Shown here in pieces: positions 18,036 through 24,940 of a stretch of DNA of 64,000 bases. The notes under the pieces were generated by a model, which was not told the DNA's origin, did not search any database, and was given only the letters and a program-made list of their open reading frames with translations. Source of the DNA: Pseudomonas sp. UFMG81 (GTDB taxonomy: Bacteria; Pseudomonadota; Gammaproteobacteria; Pseudomonadales; Pseudomonadaceae); NCBI RefSeq assembly GCF_015354575.1, contig NZ_JACAFQ010000007.1:107915-171914 (forward strand), written 5' to 3'. A program made the translations under genes and the position numbers. Every line of letters begins with the position of its first letter. Position 1 is the first letter of the stretch.

Positions 18036-19295
18036 ATGCTCGCCGCCGCACATCCGCTGTCCGCTACACGCCAGAACCTCTGGCGCCTGACCTTCATTCG
18101 CATCCTCGTTCTGGCCGCCCAGGCCGGCTCGGTGGGCGTGGCCTACTGGACCGAGCTGCTGCCGCTGCCGTGGTTCTCGCTGGCGCTCACGTTGGTGCTG
18201 TCGTCGCTGCTGTGCGCCTTCACCGCCTTGCGCCTGCGCCTGTCGCTGCCGGTCACCGAACTCGAGTACGCGCTGCAGCTGGCCTGCGACCTGCTGATCC
18301 ACAGCGCGCTGCTGTATTACTCGGGGGGCTCGACCAACCCCTTCGTCTCTTATTACCTGGTGCCGCTGGCGATCGCCGCGGTGACGCTGCCGTGGATCTA
18401 TTCGCTGGTGCTGTCGGGTATCGCCCTGGTGGCCTACAGCCTGCTGCTGGTGCAGTACTACCCGCTGGAGACGCTGCCGCTGGCGCGCGACACCATGCAG
18501 GTGTACGGCATGTGGCTGAGCATCGCCCTGGCCGCGGCGGTGATCACCTTCTTCGCCGCGCGCATGGCCGAGGAGCTGCGCCGCCAGGAGAACCTGCGCG
18601 CCGAGCGCCGTGAAGAAAGCCTGCGCGACGAGCAGTTGCTGGCCGTGGCCACCCAGGCCGCTGGCGCCGCCCACGAGCTGGGTACACCGCTGGCGACCAT
18701 GAGCGTGCTGCTCAACGAGATGCGCCAGGATCATAACGATCCACAGTTGCAGGAGGACCTGCAGATCCTCCAGGACCAGGTCAAGCTGTGCAAGGAAACC
18801 CTGCAGCAGCTGGTGCGTGCTGCCGAGGCCAATCGCCGCCTGGCCATCGTCGAGCAGGACGTCACCGCCTGGCTGGATGAAGCGCTCAACCGTTGGCACC
18901 TGATGCGCCCGGAGGCCAGCTACCGCTTCCAGCGCCTGCGCGATGGCGTTGTGCCGCGGCTGATCCCGCCACCAGACCTGACCCAGGCGCTTCTGAACCT
19001 GTTGAACAACGCCGCCGATGCCTGCCCGGACGACCTGGAGGTGCGCCTGGACTGGGACGCCCAGGACATCGTCATCAGTATCCGCGACCACGGCCCCGGT
19101 ATGCCCCCGGCGATCGCCGAGGCCATCGGCAAGCCTTTTATTACCACCAAGGGCAAAGGCTTCGGCCTGGGCCTGTTCTTGAGCAAGGCCAGCGTGACCC
19201 GTGCGGGCGGTTCGGTGAAACTCTATAGTCATGAACAGGGTGGCACCCTGACCGAATTGCGCCTGCCCCATGGCAAGCGAGGAGATGAACGATGA
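18036..19295 (+). CDS. roxS: redox-sensing histidine kinase RoxS (RegB/PrrB type)
   Basis: 419 residues from the ATG at 18036, behind cgggagag. The ORF is open back to 17940 but that part lacks membrane helices. About six N-terminal membrane segments include the ubiquinone-site heptad GGSTNPF (about 98-104), diagnostic of RegB/PrrB kinases. The phosphoacceptor histidine is His213 in AAHELGTPLATM. A nearby cysteine in KLCKETL could be the redox-active one. The N and G boxes (LLNLLNNAADAC, DHGPGMP, GKGFGLGLFLSKA) complete the kinase. It overlaps roxR by 4 bp. In P. putida RoxS/RoxR is known to tune respiratory oxidases to redox state. Confidence 0.93.
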   Translation: MLAAAHPLSATRQNLWRLTFIRILVLAAQAGSVGVAYWTELLPLPWFSLALTLVLSSLLCAFTALRLRLSLPVTELEYALQLACDLLIHSALLYYSGGSTNPFVSYYLVPLAIAAVTLPWIYSLVLSGIALVAYSLLLVQYYPLETLPLARDTMQVYGMWLSIALAAAVITFFAARMAEELRRQENLRAERREESLRDEQLLAVATQAAGAAHELGTPLATMSVLLNEMRQDHNDPQLQEDLQILQDQVKLCKETLQQLVRAAEANRRLAIVEQDVTAWLDEALNRWHLMRPEASYRFQRLRDGVVPRLIPPPDLTQALLNLLNNAADACPDDLEVRLDWDAQDIVISIRDHGPGMPPAIAEAIGKPFITTKGKGFGLGLFLSKASVTRAGGSVKLYSHEQGGTLTELRLPHGKRGDER

Positions 19296-19852
19296 GCGAA
19301 GAAAACCAGGTCGAAGGCGAAGAACTGCCGCACCTGCTGCTGGTGGACGACGATGCCACCTTCACCCGGGTGATGGCCCGTGCCATGGCCCGTCGGGGTT
19401 TCCGCGTGAGCACCGCGGGTTCTGCTGAAGAAGGCTTGAAGCTGGCCGAGCAGGACCTGCCCGACTACGCCACGCTGGACTTGAAGATGGAAGGCGACTC
19501 GGGCCTGGTGCTGTTGCCCAAGCTGCTGGAGCTGGACCCGGAAATGCGCGTGGTGATCCTGACCGGTTACTCGAGCATCGCCACGGCGGTCGAGGCGGTC
19601 AAGCGCGGTGCCTGCAACTATCTATGCAAGCCGGCTGACGCCGATGATGTGCTGGCGGCGCTGCTGTCGGAGCACACCGACCTGGACACCCTGGTGCCGG
19701 AAAACCCGATGTCGGTGGACCGCTTGCAGTGGGAACACATCCAGCGGGTGCTGGGCGAGCATGAAGGCAATATCTCCGCCACCGCGCGGGCGTTGGGCAT
19801 GCACCGGCGCACCTTGCAGCGCAAGTTGCAGAAGCGCCCGGTACGGCGTTGA
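19292..19852 (+). CDS. roxR: response regulator RoxR (RegA/PrrA/ActR type)
   Basis: 186 residues. The receiver domain has the acidic pocket Asp20/Asp21, phosphoacceptor Asp63 (TLDLKM), Thr in ILTGYSSIATAVEA and Lys in CKPADADD. A short proline-containing linker leads to a Fis-type helix-turn-helix (EGNISATARALGMHRRTLQRKLQK), as in RegA/PrrA. The start overlaps the roxS stop (ATGA). RoxS should phosphorylate it, and it then binds promoters of terminal oxidase and redox genes. A perfect 23-bp hairpin follows its stop codon. Confidence 0.94.
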   Translation: MSEENQVEGEELPHLLLVDDDATFTRVMARAMARRGFRVSTAGSAEEGLKLAEQDLPDYATLDLKMEGDSGLVLLPKLLELDPEMRVVILTGYSSIATAVEAVKRGACNYLCKPADADDVLAALLSEHTDLDTLVPENPMSVDRLQWEHIQRVLGEHEGNISATARALGMHRRTLQRKLQKRPVRR

Positions 19853-19856
19853 AAAA

Positions 19857-19905
19857 TCGCGGGCCAAGTCGCAGCGGCGAACCGCCGCTGCGACTTGGCC
19901 CGCGA
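19857..19905. terminator. perfect 23-bp hairpin after roxR
   Basis: Arms 19857-19879 and 19883-19905 are exact inverse complements with a 3-base loop (aac). It lies 4 bp after the roxR stop and 6 bp beyond the end of the convergent small gene, so it could terminate both. Five A residues precede it, giving a U-run for minus-strand transcripts. Part of the arm (aagtcgcagcggcgaaccgc) recurs at 63466-63485, so it may also be a mobile palindromic unit. Confidence 0.6.
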
Positions 19906-19911
19906 TGACGT

Positions 19912-20103
19912 TTAAGAGGCTTTTACTCCCGAACGGTCAACCCGCACCGCCAACTGCCCCGCGCCAGCGGGCGCCTCGAACGCCACCAGCCCCGCCGCCG
20001 GCACCTTGGCCCGGCCTATGACCTTGCCATCGCGCAGCAACTCCAGCGGCATGCCTGCCAACGATTGGCCAGAGGCCAGCTCCATCTTGATCCTGATAGT
20101 CAT
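19912..20103 (-). CDS. 63-residue protein of unknown function, partner of the phospholipase-like gene
   Basis: Starts at the ATG at 20103, preceded by ggaggt (minus strand, aaggaggtcaccgATG). The larger upstream reading frame overlaps the neighbouring gene and is rejected. The sequence MTIRIKMELASGQSLAGMPL followed by ELLRDGKVIGRAKVP suggests a small all-beta domain with no signal peptide and no membrane helix. It begins 14 bp after the stop of the phospholipase-like gene and is surely co-transcribed. A role as accessory, inhibitor or ligand-binding partner is possible, but nothing in the sequence decides it. Confidence 0.75.
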   Translation of the reverse strand: MTIRIKMELASGQSLAGMPLELLRDGKVIGRAKVPAAGLVAFEAPAGAGQLAVRVDRSGVKAS

Positions 20104-20117
20104 CGGTGACCTCCTTG

Positions 20118-21752
20118 TCACGCGTTGCGATCGATATAAGTGTTTGTCACGCCATCCAGGCTGGCGATCAGTTCCGGTGAACCACCGCGGAACTGGCGGA
20201 ACAGGTTGCGTTTGCGCTGCCGGCCATCCACCGGCACCTGCACGGTGGGGTGGAATTGATCGGTCAGTTCGGCATAGCTGCCCCACGGGCCGATGTACGA
20301 CTCGTCGAGCTGGTCGGTGACGCTGAAGGCATAGCGCACCGCATTGCCCCGCTGCCAGTTGAGCCCGTCCGGCTCACGGCGCTGCCAGCCGATGATCGTC
20401 GGTGCACCGACGGGCGACTCGATGAAACCGGCGGGTTTGTTCGGTGTGTAGTCCTTGAGCAGCAGGTAGGTGCTCCAGCCCCACCAGTCGGCGATGCGCT
20501 GGCGGTCGTTGAGGTTGTTGACGTCCTTGCGGCGCAGCACGCTCTTGCCGTCCTGGAAGTACAGCGGGGCGAAGTTGCCCGGCACCAGGTCCTGCTCGGC
20601 GGCACGCAGGTCAGGGGCCAGGCGCAGGGCGGCATAATCCTTGGCCGGCGGCACGCGGCCATCGGCGAAGGCCTGGAACACCTCGTCGGCCGAGCGTTGC
20701 ACGGCACGCCCGACCTGGCGGCGGTTGGCCACATCGACGCTGTCGAAGTAGCGCTTGTCGCCATAGGCGCGCCATTGTTCACCTTCGGCATTGCGCACGG
20801 CCAGGCCGTACTTGCTGTCCTCGTCATGCATGAAGCGCGAGATCAGCGAGCCGACATCGCTTGGGGTGACGGTGTCGGCCAGCGCCTTGCGCGGCACCCG
20901 CAGGTGGCCGGCGGAGAACAGGTCGGTGAGGAAGTGGTCGGCGAAGGCGTTCATCGCATAGGCCAGTTGCAGGTCACGTTCTGCACCACTGGCGCGGGCT
21001 TTCAAGGCCTGCTGCAGGGCGGCGGCGTGGCCGGCCTGGTAGGCCAGCAGTGCCCAGGGACCGAAGTGGTCCCAGTTGCTGGCGGCCAGTTTCAGGTAGC
21101 GGCCGAGTGGGAACAGGTCGGAGGCGAAGCTGCCGCCGCCGGTGATGCGGTTCCAGCGCGCCGACAGGCTGTCGCCCAGTGCGTCGTAGGCCTCGTGAGG
21201 CTGGCGACCCTCTTTGATGGCCCGGTTGGCGGCGGCGATTTCTTCCTGCATGACGGCAAGGATCTGCTCGGCCTCGGCTTTGGCCGCCGGCAGGCGGGCC
21301 AGCGAGTCGAAGGCCTGGACGAAGCGCTCGACGCGCTCACCCTCGCTGCTGCCATCGGCGATCGGGCGGTCGGGCAGGCCGTAGAAGTCGCCACCCAGGG
21401 CGATCACCTGGCCGTAGGTGAGGCTCAGGCCGTTGGGCAGCGGCAGCGGCGACTGGTGGGCGGGGATGGCCGACTGGCCAACCTCGTAGCGCAGCAGGGT
21501 GTTGTCACCGATGGCGGTGTGTTCGCCACCTTCGAAGAACAGCTCGGGGCCGCGAGGTACTGTTTTGTCGCTGCTGCCGGGTACGGCGAAGCGGTGGTAC
21601 TTGAGGGTGTGGTGGCCGTGCATGACCAGCACCAGGTGGCTGTCCGGGCCGGGGAGGGCAATGCCCTGCGGGTCGAACAGCTGGTCGAGGTCGGCGACCA
21701 CCAGCGTGGCCTGGGCCTGAGGGGCCGCAGGCGGGGTTTGCATTCCTGACAT
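20118..21752 (-). CDS. phospholipase C / P1-nuclease-like zinc-dependent protein
   Basis: 544 residues without an N-terminal signal peptide. The middle part carries the histidine/aspartate pattern of the zinc-dependent phospholipase C/P1 nuclease fold: GGDFYG (about 115), NWDHFGPWALLAYQAGHAAA (about 228-247) and NAFADHFLTDLFSAGHLR (about 268-285), the latter with an HxxxD metal motif. I recall similar, signal-less phospholipases C in P. fluorescens and Legionella. The substrate is therefore probably a phospholipid, but a nuclease activity is not excluded. AGGAGC lies 5 bp before the ATG. A LexA-like box lies 39-54 bp upstream. It forms an operon with the 63-residue protein. Confidence 0.65.
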   Translation of the reverse strand: MSGMQTPPAAPQAQATLVVADLDQLFDPQGIALPGPDSHLVLVMHGHHTLKYHRFAVPGSSDKTVPRGPELFFEGGEHTAIGDNTLLRYEVGQSAIPAHQSPLPLPNGLSLTYGQVIALGGDFYGLPDRPIADGSSEGERVERFVQAFDSLARLPAAKAEAEQILAVMQEEIAAANRAIKEGRQPHEAYDALGDSLSARWNRITGGGSFASDLFPLGRYLKLAASNWDHFGPWALLAYQAGHAAALQQALKARASGAERDLQLAYAMNAFADHFLTDLFSAGHLRVPRKALADTVTPSDVGSLISRFMHDEDSKYGLAVRNAEGEQWRAYGDKRYFDSVDVANRRQVGRAVQRSADEVFQAFADGRVPPAKDYAALRLAPDLRAAEQDLVPGNFAPLYFQDGKSVLRRKDVNNLNDRQRIADWWGWSTYLLLKDYTPNKPAGFIESPVGAPTIIGWQRREPDGLNWQRGNAVRYAFSVTDQLDESYIGPWGSYAELTDQFHPTVQVPVDGRQRKRNLFRQFRGGSPELIASLDGVTNTYIDRNA

Positions 21753-21790
21753 GATTTGCTCCTTGCAAAGTCGGGATCATCCATTTTTAA

Positions 21791-21806
21791 CTGTATGCAT
21801 ATACAG
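21791..21806. promoter_or_regulatory. candidate LexA (SOS) box
   Basis: CTGTATGCATATACAG fits CTG-N10-CAG exactly and differs from the optimal gammaproteobacterial LexA site CTGTATATATATACAG at only two central bases. It is centred about 46 bp before the ATG of the minus-strand phospholipase-like gene, and 136 bp from the plus-strand AEC transporter, so the former is the likelier target. Confidence 0.6.
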
Positions 21807-21824
21807 TATTCGTCATCATATTCA

Positions 21825-21838
21825 GGAAATTTCCTACG
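21825..21838. promoter_or_regulatory. palindromic motif ggaaatttcctacg, second copy
   Basis: Same 14-mer as at 15108-15121, here extended to the palindrome aggaaatttcct (21824-21835). It sits between the LexA-like box and the AEC transporter gene. Possible operator; unassigned. Confidence 0.3.
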
Positions 21839-21941
21839 TCAAGCGCTGTTTGTGCTGCCAAGTGGCACCTTCGGCGGGCGCAAGGCCCTGGCACTGACGT
21901 ATCATTGGGCCCCTGACGGCTACCCCCAGGACTCGCGCTGC

Positions 21942-22883
21942 ATGCTCGCCCTTCTTATCCAGACACTGAACATCACGGCACCCGTGTTCGCCATGCTGTT
22001 CATGGGCGTGCTGCTCAAGCGCATCCGCTTGATCGACGACAACTTCAACAAGGTCGCCTCAACGCTGGTGTTCAACGTGTGCATGCCGGCACTGCTGTTC
22101 CTCGGCATCTATCACGCCGACCTGGCCGCGGCGGTCAAACCCGGGGTCATCCTCTACTTCATCGGTGCCACCCTGGTGGGCTTCGGCCTGGCCTGGGGGC
22201 TGGCGATCTGGCGCTGCCCGCAGGCGGACCGCGGCATCTACACCCAAGGCGCGTTCCGCGGCAACAACGGCGTAATCGGCCTGGCCCTGGCGGCCAGCCT
22301 GTACGGCGACTACGGCATCTCGCTCGGCGCGGTGCTGGCGGGGCTGGTGATCCTCATGTACAACTCGCTGTCGGCGGTGGTGCTGGCGGTGTACAGCCCG
22401 GACCTCAAGTCCGACCCGTGGAGCATCTGCAAGAGCATCCTCAGCAACCCGCTGATCATCAGCGTGCTGGTGGCCACGCCCATGGCCTACGGCCAGGTGC
22501 CGCTGCCCAACTGGTTGCTGACCTCCGGCGACTACCTGGCGCAGATGACTCTGCCGCTGGCGCTGATCTGCATCGGCGGCACCTTGTCGCTGGCGGCGCT
22601 GCGCGACAGTGGCCGGCTGGCCTTCGATGTGAGCCTGGTGAAGATGGTCTGGCTGCCGCTGCTGGGCACCCTGGGTGCGTGGCTGTGCGGCTTTCGCGGC
22701 GCCGAGCTGGGCATCCTGTTCCTCTACATCGGCAGCCCCACCGCGGCGGCGAGCTATGTGATGGCGCGCGCGGCCAATGGCAACCACGAACTGGCGGCGT
22801 CGATCATCGTCATCACTACACTGATGGCGGCCATCACCACCAATATCGGCATTTTCGTCTTGCAGTGGGGCGGCTGGATCTAG
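21942..22883 (+). CDS. AEC-family (auxin efflux carrier-like) permease
   Basis: 313 residues from the ATG at 21942. The reading frame upstream to 21756 lacks a start site and conserved sequence. About ten hydrophobic segments are visible, beginning MLALLIQTLNITAPVFAMLF and with the VFNVCMPALLFLGIYH motif in the second helix, typical of the AEC/Mem_trans family. Bacterial members export or import small organic acids such as malate or malonate across the inner membrane. Substrate unknown. The next gene, an amino-acid permease, starts 51 bp later on the same strand. Confidence 0.9.
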   Translation: MLALLIQTLNITAPVFAMLFMGVLLKRIRLIDDNFNKVASTLVFNVCMPALLFLGIYHADLAAAVKPGVILYFIGATLVGFGLAWGLAIWRCPQADRGIYTQGAFRGNNGVIGLALAASLYGDYGISLGAVLAGLVILMYNSLSAVVLAVYSPDLKSDPWSICKSILSNPLIISVLVATPMAYGQVPLPNWLLTSGDYLAQMTLPLALICIGGTLSLAALRDSGRLAFDVSLVKMVWLPLLGTLGAWLCGFRGAELGILFLYIGSPTAAASYVMARAANGNHELAASIIVITTLMAAITTNIGIFVLQWGGWI

Positions 22884-22934
22884 ACCCTCATTGCACACAA
22901 AACCAACAACACGGCCTCACCTAAAGGACACTTC

Positions 22935-24293
22935 ATGCAAGACCAGAGCACGCCCGAGCGCTTGCAGCGCGGGCTGAAGAATCGCCATATCCAGCTGATC
23001 GCGCTGGGCGGGGCCATCGGCACCGGGCTGTTCCTGGGCATCGCCCAGACCATCCAGCTGGCCGGCCCCTCCGTGCTGCTGGGCTACGCCATCGCCGGCC
23101 TGATGGCCTTCCTGATCATGCGCCAGCTCGGCGAGATGGTGGTCGAGGAGCCGGTCGCCGGCAGCTTCAGCCACTTCGCGCACCAGTACTGGAGCGAGTT
23201 CGCCGGCTTCGTCTCGGGCTGGAACTATTGGGTGGTGTACGTGCTGGTCGGCATGGCCGAGCTCACCGCAGTGGGCATCTACGTGCAGTACTGGTGGCCG
23301 GAGTTCCCCACCTGGGCCACGGCGGCGATCTTCTTCGTGGTCATCAACGCCATCAACCTGACCCAGGTGAAGGTGTATGGCGAGATGGAGTTCTGGTTCG
23401 CCCTGGTCAAGGTGGTGGCGATCGTCAGCATGATCGGCTTTGGCGCCTGGCTGCTGGGCAGCGGCCACGGTGGGCCGGAGGCCAGTGTCGCCAACCTGTG
23501 GCAATACGGCGGCTTCTTCCCCAATGGTGTGACCGGGTTGATCATGGCGCTGGCGGTGATCATGTTCTCCTTCGGTGGCCTGGAACTGGTCGGCATCACC
23601 GCCGCCGAAGCGGCCAACCCGCGCGAGAGCATCCCCAAGGCCACCAACCAGGTGGTCTACCGCATCCTGATCTTCTACATCGGCGCCCTGGCGGTGCTGC
23701 TGGCGCTGTACCCGTGGCAGAAAGTGGTGCAGGGCGGCAGCCCGTTCGTGATGATCTTCCACGAGCTGGACAGCGACCTGGTGGCGACCATCCTCAATAT
23801 CGTGGTGCTGACCGCCGCACTGTCGGTGTACAACAGCTGCGTGTACGCCAACAGCCGCATGCTGTTCGGCCTGGCTTCGCAGGGTGATGCGCCGCGCCAA
23901 CTGCTCAAGGTCAGCCGCCGTGGCGTACCCCTGACCGCGCTGGGCGTGTCGGCGTTCGCCACCGGCCTGTGTGTGCTGATCAACTACCTGATGCCGGGTG
24001 AGGCGTTCGGCCTGCTGATGGCCCTGGCGGTGTCGGCGCTGGTGATCAACTGGGCGAGCATCAGCATCACCCACCTGAAGTTCCGCAAGGCCAAGCTGGC
24101 CGCCGGCATCCAGCCGTTTTACCGCAGCCTGTGGCACCCGCTGAGCAACTACCTGTGCCTGGCGTTCATCGTGCTGATCCTGGTGGTGATGTACCTCACC
24201 CCGCCGATTCGCATCTCGGTGATGCTGATCCCCGCGTGGATCGCGGTGCTGTGGGTGGCGTTCCGCATGAAGAAGGCCCGTCAGGCCCGATGA
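22935..24293 (+). CDS. amino-acid permease of the AroP/PheP/GabP type
   Basis: 452 residues with about 12 membrane helices. The amino acid transporter signature region appears as QLIALGGAIGTGLFLGIAQT (about 20-39) and later GLELVGITAAEAANPRESIP (about 210-232), typical of the APC-superfamily AAT group. These are proton symporters for amino acids in the inner membrane. The sequence around helices 3-5 reads like the AroP/ProY/AnsP subgroup, but the substrate (aromatic, proline or GABA) cannot be fixed by reading. AGGACA lies 6 bp before the ATG. Confidence 0.9.
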   Translation: MQDQSTPERLQRGLKNRHIQLIALGGAIGTGLFLGIAQTIQLAGPSVLLGYAIAGLMAFLIMRQLGEMVVEEPVAGSFSHFAHQYWSEFAGFVSGWNYWVVYVLVGMAELTAVGIYVQYWWPEFPTWATAAIFFVVINAINLTQVKVYGEMEFWFALVKVVAIVSMIGFGAWLLGSGHGGPEASVANLWQYGGFFPNGVTGLIMALAVIMFSFGGLELVGITAAEAANPRESIPKATNQVVYRILIFYIGALAVLLALYPWQKVVQGGSPFVMIFHELDSDLVATILNIVVLTAALSVYNSCVYANSRMLFGLASQGDAPRQLLKVSRRGVPLTALGVSAFATGLCVLINYLMPGEAFGLLMALAVSALVINWASISITHLKFRKAKLAAGIQPFYRSLWHPLSNYLCLAFIVLILVVMYLTPPIRISVMLIPAWIAVLWVAFRMKKARQAR

Positions 24294-24304
24294 GGTAAAT
24301 CGAG

Positions 24305-24548
24305 CCGGCCCTATCGCCGGCAAGCCCCACCCTGAAATTTGCACGTCACCTGTAGGAGCGGCCTTGTGTCGCGAAAGGGCCGCAGTGCGGCCCCGGCGAT
24401 CTTGGGCGTACTCGAGAACCTGGGGGCGCTGCGCACCCCTTTCGCGACACAAGGCCGCTCCTACAGATTCACGTGCAAGACAGTTGCTCCCACGGGGCTT
24501 TGCAAAATGGGCACACTGTGGGAGCCGGCTTGCCGGCGATAGGGCCGG
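24305..24548. repeat. nested composite of two REP families
   Basis: Inner arms 24350-24394 and about 24423-24466 are of the same family as the element at 6074-6177 (core ctgtaggagcggccttgtgt). Outside them, 24305-24325 and 24528-24548 form a perfect 21-bp inverted repeat of a second family (core gcttgccggcgataggg), the right one continuing the unit gtgggagccggc. The whole 262-bp gap between convergent genes is thus palindromic. Confidence 0.8.
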
Positions 24549-24555
24549 TTGTCAT

Positions 24556-24930
24556 TTAGCCTTCGTAGCTGTCGATCACTTCCTGCGCCGCGCGGAACGC
24601 ATCGATCGCCGCCGGCACGCCGGCATACACCGCGCAGTGCAGCAGCGCTTCGCGAATCTCTTCCACCGTGCAGCCATTGTTCAGCGCACCACGCACGTGC
24701 CCCTTGAGCTCCTGCGGGCATTTGAGCGCCGTCAGCGTGGCCAGGGTAATGAGGCTGCGGGTCTTGAGCGGCAACCCTTCACGTGTCCACACGCCACCCC
24801 AGGCATGCTCGTTGACGAAGTCCTGCAGCGGTTGAGTGAATTCGGTCGCATTACCCAGGGCGCGGTCGACGAAGGCATCGCCCATCACCTGGCGGCGCAT
24901 GCTTTCGCCGGTCTGTTTCGAATCAGCCAT
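24556..24930 (-). CDS. carboxymuconolactone decarboxylase-family protein (PcaC-like paralogue)
   Basis: 124 residues, the full length of PcaC-type proteins. The sequence runs MRRQVMGDAFVDRAL, HAWGGVWTREGLPLKTRSLI and LLHCAVYAGVPAAIDAF, matching the 4-carboxymuconolactone decarboxylase pattern, including the arginine and histidines of the all-helical CMD fold. No other protocatechuate-pathway genes are near, so it is probably a paralogue with another role rather than the pathway enzyme. It starts 10 bp after the antiporter gene and likely shares its transcript. Confidence 0.85.
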   Translation of the reverse strand: MADSKQTGESMRRQVMGDAFVDRALGNATEFTQPLQDFVNEHAWGGVWTREGLPLKTRSLITLATLTALKCPQELKGHVRGALNNGCTVEEIREALLHCAVYAGVPAAIDAFRAAQEVIDSYEG

Positions 24931-24940
24931 GTTGTTACCC

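Noticed and set aside
22917..24452. A 511-residue minus-strand frame opposite the amino-acid permease
   Set aside because: Antisense shadow with low-complexity His/Gln/Asp composition, and it starts inside a REP element.
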